From: CAZIVE01 sp964542435
Lineage (GTDB): Bacteria > Bacteroidota > Bacteroidia > Bacteroidales > Tannerellaceae
Direction: 5' to 3'
Assembly (NCBI GenBank): GCA_964542435.1
Contig: CAZIVE010000075.1
Coordinates: 1 to 13,005 of the forward strand
Length of the DNA stretch: 13,005 nt
How positions within the stretch are numbered: position 1 is the first letter of the stretch; every line of letters begins with the position of its first letter. The position numbers and the translations under genes were made by a program. The notes beneath the pieces are model-generated. The model did not search any database, was not told where the DNA came from, and was given only the letters and a program-made list of their open reading frames with translations. Positions 1 to 6,066 of this stretch are shown here, in pieces.

Positions 1-25
1 AGCTAAAGATTATCTCCGGTATCAT
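1..25 (-). other. Possible start of a leftward gene at the window edge
   Basis: An ATG on the minus strand at 25-23 opens a frame that stays open to the window edge, only eight codons. It is preceded at about 36-43 by GGAAGGAG, a good Shine-Dalgarno match 10 nt upstream. It lies about 50 bp downstream of the stop of the AraC-type gene on the same strand, so it could be the next gene of that transcript. Eight codons are too few to identify a product, and the call rests on the ribosome-binding-site match alone. Confidence 0.2.
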
Positions 26-76
26 AGCGGCGGATCTCCTTCCCTTGGATTTCCGTCGCTTTTTTGCGAAGAGGAT

Positions 77-544
77 TTATCTATATCTACCGACGTCATT
101 GGGCTGGCGCAGAGACTGCCGACGACCACGAATGTTCGTTTTGTAAACCTTCTGCATACGTTTCGTGAAGGTCGAAATGCTATCGATGCCGCATTGCTCC
201 AGAATTTTTGTCGCAGACAAATTCGTGTAACGCAGATAGTCGTCCACAAGACGCATCTTATATTTCGTGATAAAGTTTCTCGCGTCCATCCCCGTCAGAA
301 GATAGACGAATCCGTTGATCTGAGTCATGTCCAAGCCTGCGTTATAAGCAAGAGCCTTGATATCATGATAGCAATAATAGGAACACCATTCCAGAAGCTG
401 GTCGAAAAAAGCTATGCCCGTGCCCTCTTTGGAAGAAAGCGGCACATATTTTATCGTCCCGTCCGGCTGATATACGCGTTCTTCTTTGAAAGGCATCCTG
501 TAAACCTGTTCTACCGTAAATTGAGGGTTAAAAGTATATTTCAT
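77..544 (-). CDS. Small AraC-type helix-turn-helix protein
   Basis: A 155-residue protein, probably a DNA-binding transcriptional regulator. Residues about 48-100 resemble the first helix-turn-helix of AraC/XylS proteins, including an LTGMDARNFITKYKMRLVDDYL stretch in the position of the usual 'F...TG.s...Y....R...A..lL' linker. Residues about 105-142 (NLSATKILEQCGIDSIST, then FTKRMQKVYKTNIRGRR) match the second helix-turn-helix, where F126 and the K/R-rich tail correspond to the family signature. The first ~45 residues are unlike an AraC ligand-binding barrel and are too short for one, so no effector can be predicted. The ATG at 544 is chosen because the upstream in-frame extension to 730 runs through AT-rich repeats and lacks coding character, and because a promoter-like pair lies at 568-599. 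The gene diverges from the hut operon across 719 bp. That makes it a candidate regulator of hut or of itself, but this is only positional inference. Confidence 0.75.
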   Translation of the reverse strand: MKYTFNPQFTVEQVYRMPFKEERVYQPDGTIKYVPLSSKEGTGIAFFDQLLEWCSYYCYHDIKALAYNAGLDMTQINGFVYLLTGMDARNFITKYKMRLVDDYLRYTNLSATKILEQCGIDSISTFTKRMQKVYKTNIRGRRQSLRQPNDVGRYR

Positions 545-567
545 ATCCTGTGCTATTTTATTTTTTG

Positions 568-599
568 CTAAGATAATGCAATTCTTTAAGACTCTCAAA
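568..599 (-). promoter_or_regulatory. Possible promoter of the AraC-type gene
   Basis: On the minus strand a TTTG (599-596) is followed after 20 nt by TATCTTAG (575-568). This resembles the Bacteroidetes -33 TTTG and -7 TAnnTTTG elements, with the -7 box differing from consensus at its sixth base. Transcription would start near 561, giving a short A-rich leader before the ATG at 544. The -33 box lies inside the proximal copy of the direct repeat at 590-621. No strong Shine-Dalgarno sequence is seen, which is usual in this phylum. Confidence 0.4.
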
Positions 600-621
600 G
601 TTCTTACAATGACTCTTGAAG
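590..621 (-). promoter_or_regulatory. 21-bp-spaced direct repeat overlapping the araC-type promoter
   Basis: Read on the minus strand, CTTCAAGAGTC (621-611) and CTTTGAGAGTC (600-590) match at 9 of 11 positions and start exactly 21 bp apart. The proximal copy overlaps the candidate -33 box. AraC-family proteins often bind two direct half-sites about 21 bp (two helical turns) apart next to the core promoter, so this fits an autoregulatory site. That function is inferred from geometry only. Confidence 0.35.
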
Positions 622-647
622 GGGACAACGGAAGCAAACTTTGGCAG

Positions 648-934
648 AATGTTGTTAGAATCTTGGAAAATAACGACAAAACTAATATAGTGTTGTTAGA
701 GTATGGCGAAATTGTACTATTCTTTAGCATATTATTGTTATAATATAAGTTTTTAACAACAGTCTAAACGGTTTATTGTTAAATACTGAATAAATAACAA
801 CAATACGAGATATTTATTGTTAAAGACTTGAGAAATAACAACAATACGAGATGTTTATTGTCAAACACTGAAGAAATAACAATAATACGAGATGTTTATT
901 GTCAAACACTGGGGTTATAACAACATTCTTGATG
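648..934. repeat. Degenerate tandem array of about seven 41-bp units, each with a dyad
   Basis: Units begin at about 648, 689, 731, 772, 813, 854 and 895. All are 41 bp except the second, which is 42. The best copies (772-812, 813-853, 854-894) agree at about 36 of 41 positions between neighbours by my count. The outer copies are decayed. The typical unit is TTTATTGTTA, about 13 variable bases, then TAACAACAATACGAGATG. TTGTTA (or TTGTCA) and TAACAA form an inverted repeat whose halves start exactly 19 bp apart in units 3-7. Unit 1 keeps TTGTTA and TAACGA at the same offset, and unit 2 keeps only the left half. Half-sites therefore recur every 19 and 22 bp, close to two helical turns, along one face of the DNA. 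The units have no spacers of CRISPR type. The array could be an operator array, a source of hairpins or a decaying minisatellite. Confidence 0.8.
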
Positions 935-1160
935 ATCCCGCTGCCGCTGAACAGGGCAAAAGCGGATTGACGAAGCGGATGAGCACCGGAGATGCACGTT
1001 TTCGGAATGATCCGTGAGGAAATGTCTTCTCCGATTCCGACAAAAACGACGATCTGGCCCAACTCAAGTGTGCAGAGAAGCACGTTCCGTAAACGCTACG
1101 AATTGTAAGCAACTTCTTCCGGCTTTTCGCAGGGTAATAAGACAAAACAATCTTTTTGAT
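926..1160 (-). pseudogene. Possible decayed coding remnant, unidentified
   Basis: This GC-richer stretch sits between AT-rich flanks. One minus-strand frame has codon choice like the intact genes here: it reads from about 1160, hits a TAG at 1098-1096, and continues open to 926, where it runs into the 41-bp repeats. The part after the stop includes VVFVGIGEDISSRIIP and then GAHPLRQSAFALFSGSGIIK. The HP...S.F..F.G....K pattern faintly recalls the C-terminal 'HPSPLS...FFG...F.K.N' segment of uracil-DNA glycosylases, but the match is too weak to name it. There is no ATG start, and the other end would run into the hut leader. It may be a truncated gene end or chance. Confidence 0.25.
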
Positions 1161-1182
1161 AAAAACTTTTCCAAAAATATCG

Positions 1183-1209
1183 TTGATTAAAGAAAAAGTC
1201 CTATCTTGC
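1183..1209 (+). promoter_or_regulatory. Weak candidate promoter of the hut operon
   Basis: TATCTTGC at 1202-1209 resembles the Bacteroidetes -7 box (TAnnTTTG) with one T missing. A TTG at 1183-1185 lies 16 nt upstream, shorter than the usual ~19-20 nt. Transcription would begin around 1215, leaving a ~50-nt AT-rich leader before hutU. The position suits the operon, but the match is imperfect, and the true promoter could lie elsewhere in 930-1260. Confidence 0.3.
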
Positions 1210-1263
1210 ACTGCCATTTTTAGAACATATCAGTGGCAAATTGTTAATCTAAATTTTAGTATT

Positions 1264-3249
1264 ATGGAATTTACTCTTGATGAAACACTTCCTGAATACC
1301 CTTCATTCGTAGAAGGCATTCGTAGAGCTCCCGACAGAGGTTACACACTGAATCCCGAGCAAACAGCCATCGCTTTAAAGAACGCTCTGCGTTACATTCC
1401 TTGCAGCCTGCATGAGAAACTGGCTCCCGAATTCCTCGAGGAACTGCGCACTCGCGGCCGCATCTATGGCTATCGCTTCCGCCCGCAAGGCGATCTGAAG
1501 GCCAAGTCCATTGATGAATATCCAGGCAAATGTATCGAGGGGAAAGCATTCCAAGTGATGATCGACAACAATCTCTGCTTCGACATCGCGCTCTATCCTT
1601 ACGAGCTGGTCACCTACGGCGAGACCGGTCAGGTTTGCCAGAACTGGATGCAATACCGACTCATTAAAAAATACCTTCAGGAGCTGACACAAGACCAGAC
1701 TCTGGTGCTCGAATCCGGACATCCGCTGGGGCTGTTCCGTTCCCGTCCCGACGCGCCGCGCGTCATCATCACCAATGCCATGATGGTCGGCATGTTCGAC
1801 AATCAGGACGACTGGCACACAGCCATGCAGCTCGGCGTTGCCAACTATGGGCAGATGACGGCCGGAGGCTGGATGTATATCGGTCCGCAAGGCATCGTCC
1901 ACGGCACTTTCAACACACTGCTCAACGCCGGACGTCTGAAGCTCGGTATTCCTCAAGATGGAGATCTGCGTGGTCATCTGTTCGTCTCTTCCGGATTGGG
2001 CGGAATGAGCGGTGCACAGCCTAAGGCTGCCGAGATTGCCGGAGCCACCTGCATCATCGCCGAAGTCGATTCGTCACGCATCGAAACACGCCATCGTCAA
2101 GGATGGGTCAATCATATTACCGATGATATTTCCGAAGCTTTCAAGCTGGCTCACGAAGCCATGAAGCGTCGCGAACCCTGTTCCATCGCCTATCACGGCA
2201 ACATCGTCGATCTCTTGGAATATGCCGGCGAGAAGCAGGAAAAGATAGAACTCCTCTCCGACCAGACTTCCTGTCATGCCGTTTATGAAGGCGGCTACTG
2301 CCCCGTTCAGCTGAAGTTCGAGGAACGCACACGCATGCTGCACGAGAATCCTCACCATTTCCGTGAACTGGTGGACGCATCCTTGCACCGCCACTTCGAA
2401 GCCATCAAGAAACTCGTCGCACGCGGCACCTACTTCTTCGACTACGGCAACTCCTTCATGAAGGCAATCTTCGACGCCGGCGTCACCGAGATCGCACGCA
2501 ACGGCGATGTGAAGAACGGATTCATTTGGCCGAGCTACGTAGAAGATATCATGGGCCCGCAACTCTTCGACTACGGTTACGGTCCGTTCCGCTGGGTTTG
2601 TCTGAGCGGCAAGCATGAGGATCTGGTCAAGACTGACCATGCCGCCATGGATTGCATCGACGTGAACCGCCGCGGTCAGGATCTCGACAACTACAACTGG
2701 ATCCGCGATGCCGAGAAGAACAACCTCGTCGTCGGCACACAGGCGCGTATCCTTTATCAAGATGCAGAAGGGCGTCTGAAGATCGCACTGCGTTTCAACG
2801 AACTGGTACGCCGCGGCGAGATCGGTCCGGTCATGCTCGGTCGCGACCATCACGATGTCAGCGGCACCGACTCTCCTTTCCGTGAGACCTCGAACATCAA
2901 GGACGGCAGCAACATCATGGCCGACATGGCCGTGCAATGCTTCGCAGGCAACTGTGCCCGCGGCATGAGCCTCGTTTCGCTCCACAACGGCGGCGGCGTA
3001 GGTATCGGAAAAGCCATCAACGGCGGATTCGGAATGGTCTGCGACGGCAGCAAACGCGTGGACGATATCCTGCGTTCGGCCATGACTTGGGATGTCATGA
3101 GCGGCGTGGCTCGCCGTTCTTGGGCGCGCAACGAACATGCACTCGAGACCAGTAAAGCCTTCAACGAGTCGTTCAGCGATTTCTATCATATCACCATCCC
3201 GTTCATCGCCGACGACAAACTTATCCAGAAATGTATTACATCCAAATAA
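1264..3249 (+). CDS. hutU: Urocanate hydratase (urocanase)
   Basis: A 661-residue cytoplasmic NAD+-dependent enzyme that adds water to urocanate to give 4-imidazolone-5-propionate, the second step of histidine breakdown. Family hallmarks include YGQMTAGGWMYIGPQGIVHG (195-214), the dinucleotide-binding GLGGMSGAQ (244-252), GPFRWVC with Cys446 in the position of the conserved active-site cysteine, RDHHDVSGTDSPFRET (527-542) and HNGGGVGIG (574-582). The length and the motif wording (GPFRWVC; DHHDVSGTDSPFRETSNI) match the longer animal-type urocanases (about 675 residues) better than the ~555-residue proteobacterial/Bacillus HutU with FQGLPARICW. The start at 1264 is chosen because the family's N-terminal region begins just after it, while the upstream in-frame extension is the AT-rich leader. 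It is the first gene of the operon, ends in tandem TAA-TAG, and is followed by ftcD after 13 bp. Confidence 0.97.
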   Translation: MEFTLDETLPEYPSFVEGIRRAPDRGYTLNPEQTAIALKNALRYIPCSLHEKLAPEFLEELRTRGRIYGYRFRPQGDLKAKSIDEYPGKCIEGKAFQVMIDNNLCFDIALYPYELVTYGETGQVCQNWMQYRLIKKYLQELTQDQTLVLESGHPLGLFRSRPDAPRVIITNAMMVGMFDNQDDWHTAMQLGVANYGQMTAGGWMYIGPQGIVHGTFNTLLNAGRLKLGIPQDGDLRGHLFVSSGLGGMSGAQPKAAEIAGATCIIAEVDSSRIETRHRQGWVNHITDDISEAFKLAHEAMKRREPCSIAYHGNIVDLLEYAGEKQEKIELLSDQTSCHAVYEGGYCPVQLKFEERTRMLHENPHHFRELVDASLHRHFEAIKKLVARGTYFFDYGNSFMKAIFDAGVTEIARNGDVKNGFIWPSYVEDIMGPQLFDYGYGPFRWVCLSGKHEDLVKTDHAAMDCIDVNRRGQDLDNYNWIRDAEKNNLVVGTQARILYQDAEGRLKIALRFNELVRRGEIGPVMLGRDHHDVSGTDSPFRETSNIKDGSNIMADMAVQCFAGNCARGMSLVSLHNGGGVGIGKAINGGFGMVCDGSKRVDDILRSAMTWDVMSGVARRSWARNEHALETSKAFNESFSDFYHITIPFIADDKLIQKCITSK

Positions 3250-3262
3250 TAGATCTATAATC

Positions 3263-4162
3263 ATGAACAAAATCATCGAATGCGTCCCCAACTTCAGTGA
3301 AGGACGCGACAAAGCCAAGATTGATCAGATTGTGGAACCGTTTCGTGGCAAAGAGGGCGTGAAGCTCCTCGACTATAGCAACGACGAAGACCACAATCGT
3401 ATGGTGGTAACTTTAGTAGGCGAACCGGAACCGCTGCGCGATGCGCTCATCGAAGCCATCGGTGTCGCCATCAAACTGATAGACCTGAATCATCACCAGG
3501 GACAACATCCGCGCATGGGTGCGGTCGATGTGGTTCCGTTCATTCCTATCAAGAACTCTTCCATGGAGGAATGTATCGCGCTCTCCAAAGAGGTGGGTGC
3601 TAAGGTGGCAGAACTGTATAACCTGCCGGTGTTCCTCTATGAGAAATCCGCTTCGGCTCCGCATCGTGAGAACCTTGCAGCCATCCGCAAAGGCGAATTC
3701 GAGGGAATGGCCGAAAAGATCAAACTGCCCGAATGGAAACCCGACTTCGGTCCGGCTGAACGTCATCCTACAGCCGGGACTGTAGCCATCGGTGCCCGCA
3801 TGCCGCTCGTTGCTTACAACATCAACCTCGACACGCCCAGTCTGGAGATCGCTCACGACATCGCCAAGAAGATCCGTTTCATAGGCGGCGGTCTGCGTTA
3901 TTGCAAAGCGATGGGTGTGGAACTGAAAGACAGAGGCATCACACAAGTCTCCATCAATATGACCGACTACACCAAGACAGCGCTCTACCGCGCTTTCGAG
4001 CTGGTCCGCATCGAAGCACGCCGTTACGGTGTCAACATCGTGGGTAGCGAAATCATCGGTCTCGTCCCGATGGAAGCACTCATCGACACGGCATCCTATT
4101 ATCTGGGACTGGAGCATTTCTCCATGCAACAGGTACTGGAACAAAGAATGATGGAATCATGA
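3263..4162 (+). CDS. ftcD: Glutamate formimidoyltransferase
   Basis: A 299-residue protein equal to the N-terminal formiminotransferase half of animal FTCD. It transfers the formimino group of N-formimino-glutamate to tetrahydrofolate, giving glutamate and 5-formimino-THF. The N-terminus CVPNFSEGRD (7-16) and DEDHNRMVVT (41-50) are typical. QHPRMGAVDVVPF (81-93) contains His82, the same number as the catalytic histidine of the pig enzyme. The second subdomain carries AYNINLDT and GGGLRYCKAMGVEL. The ATG at 3263 is chosen because it starts the family's conserved MNKIIECVPNFSEG. The protein ends after the transferase domain, so the cyclodeaminase is supplied by the separate gene two positions downstream. 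Its stop overlaps the hutI start (ATGA at 4159-4162), which suggests translational coupling. Its presence means this operon recovers the one-carbon unit on folate instead of releasing formamide (HutG) or formate (HutF route). Confidence 0.96.
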   Translation: MNKIIECVPNFSEGRDKAKIDQIVEPFRGKEGVKLLDYSNDEDHNRMVVTLVGEPEPLRDALIEAIGVAIKLIDLNHHQGQHPRMGAVDVVPFIPIKNSSMEECIALSKEVGAKVAELYNLPVFLYEKSASAPHRENLAAIRKGEFEGMAEKIKLPEWKPDFGPAERHPTAGTVAIGARMPLVAYNINLDTPSLEIAHDIAKKIRFIGGGLRYCKAMGVELKDRGITQVSINMTDYTKTALYRAFELVRIEARRYGVNIVGSEIIGLVPMEALIDTASYYLGLEHFSMQQVLEQRMMES

Positions 4163-5424
4163 AAGACTGCCTCATTCTCTTCAATGCCCGTATCGTCACG
4201 CCGACGGGAACCATTTCCCGTAAAGGCAAGGAGATGTCACAGCTGACGGTCATTGAGAATGGCGAGGTGGAGATACAAAACGGCATCATCACCTACGTCG
4301 GTGAGAAACGTCACAAATACCAAGGCAGCGGATTGTATGATGGCATCCAGCATCAGAATCTGCACGGCAGATGTCTGCTTCCGGGCTTTGTGGATTCACA
4401 CACGCACCTCGTCTTCGGCGGTCTTCGTGCCGAGGAATTCTCATGGCGGCTGAAGGGCGAAAGCTATATGTCGATCATGAATCGCGGAGGTGGCATTGCA
4501 AGCACAGTGGATGCTACGCGGAAGACATCGCTGAAAGATCTGCGCGAATCCACCGGAGGTCTTCTCAAGAAGATGTTCTCCATGGGTGTCACAACCGTAG
4601 AAGGGAAAAGCGGCTACGGACTGGATTTCGATACGGAGGTGAAACAGCTTCAGGTCATGAAGTCTCTCAACGAAATGGACACCAAACGTGTGGACATCGT
4701 CCCAACCTTCCTCGGCGCTCACGCTGTACCGCTGGAATACAAAGGAAGAAACAAGGACTACATCGACTTCCTGATCAACGTCATGCTTCCCTATGTCAAG
4801 AGCCACGATCTGGCTGAAAACTGCGACGTGTTCTGCGAAAAGGGCGTCTTCTCCATCAAGGACTCGAGACGTCTGCTCAAGGCAGCTCAGGAACAGGGCT
4901 TCAACGTGAAGATCCATGCCGACGAAATCGTATCTCTTGGCGGCGCTGAACTGGCCGGCGAACTGCATGCGCTCTCTGCCGATCATCTGCTCCACGCTTC
5001 GAATGCCGGCATCAAGGCTATGGCTGAAAACGGCGTCGTGGCAACGCTTCTCCCACTCACCGCTTTCGCCTTGAAGGAACATTATGCACGTGGTCGTGAG
5101 ATGATCGATGCGGGATGTGCCGTGGCTCTGGCCACAGATCTCAATCCCGGAAGCTGCTTCTCAGGATCGATCCCGCTGACCATTGCGCTCGCCTGCATCT
5201 ATATGGGCCTGTCCATCGAAGAGGTCATCACGGCTCTCACGCTCAACGGAGCTGCCGCTGTCAACCGCGCCGACAGCATCGGAACGATCGAAGTTGGCAA
5301 GAAAGGAGACTGCGTCGTGCTTAACTCCGACGACTACAACATTCTGCCCTATTATGTGGGTATGAACTGCGTCTTGGCTGTCGTCAAGAATGGTAATTAT
5401 TATTCAGAAAAACGTAACAAGTAA
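4159..5424 (+). CDS. hutI: Imidazolonepropionase
   Basis: A 421-residue member of the amidohydrolase superfamily that hydrolyses 4-imidazolone-5-propionate to N-formimino-glutamate, the third step of the pathway. It has the split beta-sandwich plus TIM-barrel layout. GFVDSHTHLVFGG contains the metal-binding pair His81/His83. EGKSGYGLD (148-156) and GAHAVP (186-191) line the substrate site. KIHADE (251-256) gives metal ligand His253 and Glu256. SADHLLHAS (273-281) carries His276, and ALATDLNPGS (323-332) carries metal ligand Asp327. These positions agree with the Bacillus HutI metal set. Length is normal for the family (about 405-420). It starts inside the last codons of ftcD and ends in tandem TAA-TAG, 12 bp before the cyclodeaminase gene. 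Confidence 0.97.
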   Translation: MKDCLILFNARIVTPTGTISRKGKEMSQLTVIENGEVEIQNGIITYVGEKRHKYQGSGLYDGIQHQNLHGRCLLPGFVDSHTHLVFGGLRAEEFSWRLKGESYMSIMNRGGGIASTVDATRKTSLKDLRESTGGLLKKMFSMGVTTVEGKSGYGLDFDTEVKQLQVMKSLNEMDTKRVDIVPTFLGAHAVPLEYKGRNKDYIDFLINVMLPYVKSHDLAENCDVFCEKGVFSIKDSRRLLKAAQEQGFNVKIHADEIVSLGGAELAGELHALSADHLLHASNAGIKAMAENGVVATLLPLTAFALKEHYARGREMIDAGCAVALATDLNPGSCFSGSIPLTIALACIYMGLSIEEVITALTLNGAAAVNRADSIGTIEVGKKGDCVVLNSDDYNILPYYVGMNCVLAVVKNGNYYSEKRNK

Positions 5425-5436
5425 TAGATCAATATT

Positions 5437-6066
5437 ATGTTAGTAGATTCAACAGTTATTGGATTTTTAGACAAAGTGGCCGGCAACGATCCCGTTCCCG
5501 GCGGTGGCAGCATCGCTGCACTCAACGGCGCTATCGCCTCGTCATTAACTGCTATGGTCGCTGGATTGACCATCGGGAAAAAAGGCTACGAAGGCCGGAC
5601 CGAACTGATGGAACGTATCCAAAAGACTGCCCTCGACAACAAAGAGGAATTCATCAAGGATGTGGACCGCGACTCGGAAGCGTACGACCAGGTCTTCTCC
5701 TGCTTCAAGATGCCGAAACTGACAGCCGACGAGAAAGAGGCCCGAAGCGCAGCCATCCAGGCAGCCACCAAATATGCTGCGGAAGTGCCGCTCACTGTGG
5801 CTCGCAGAGCTTACAACCTCATGGACCTCATCGCCGATGTGGCGCGCCTTGGCAATAAAAACGCGGTCACCGACGCCTGTGTGGCCATGATGTCTGCACG
5901 CTCAGCCGTAGTCGGCGCGTTGATGAATGTCCGCATCAACCTGTGCTCCCTTAAAGACAGAAGCTACGTTCTCAAGATGCAGAACGAAGTGGACGCCCTC
6001 GAACAGAGAGCCTGCGCTAAAGAAAAAGAGTTATTAAACGATATCAATCAAGAATTGAAATTATGA
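5437..6066 (+). CDS. fchA: Formimidoyltetrahydrofolate cyclodeaminase
   Basis: A 209-residue, largely alpha-helical protein of the cyclodeaminase/cyclohydrolase family (the C-terminal half of animal FTCD). It converts 5-formimino-THF to 5,10-methenyl-THF and ammonia. The signature is NDPVPGGGSIAALNGAIASS near the N-terminus, with PGGGS at 21-25 forming the folate/phosphate-contact loop. Later features are EVPLTVARRAYNLM and the helix NKNAVTDACVAMMSARSA. Length is right for the stand-alone bacterial form (about 205-210). It is separated from ftcD by hutI, so a simple fusion or fission of neighbouring genes does not describe this order. Its TGA overlaps the hutH start (ATGA at 6063-6066). The related serine-cycle/acetogen enzyme is a methenyl-THF cyclohydrolase, but the hut context favours cyclodeaminase. 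Confidence 0.93.
   Translation: MLVDSTVIGFLDKVAGNDPVPGGGSIAALNGAIASSLTAMVAGLTIGKKGYEGRTELMERIQKTALDNKEEFIKDVDRDSEAYDQVFSCFKMPKLTADEKEARSAAIQAATKYAAEVPLTVARRAYNLMDLIADVARLGNKNAVTDACVAMMSARSAVVGALMNVRINLCSLKDRSYVLKMQNEVDALEQRACAKEKELLNDINQELKL

Noticed and set aside
545..730. N-terminal extension of the AraC-type protein to 730
   Set aside because: The extension is translated from AT-rich repeat DNA and covers the candidate promoter and direct repeats; the ATG at 544 begins sequence with coding character.
648..934. CRISPR array
   Set aside because: The period is 41 bp with no unique spacers between conserved repeats, the units are continuous and degenerate, and there are no cas genes nearby.
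2074..3318. A 414-codon open frame antisense to hutU
   Set aside because: It is a shadow of the strongly coding hutU frame caused by GC-rich third positions; its translation is rich in Val/His/Asp repeats without motifs.
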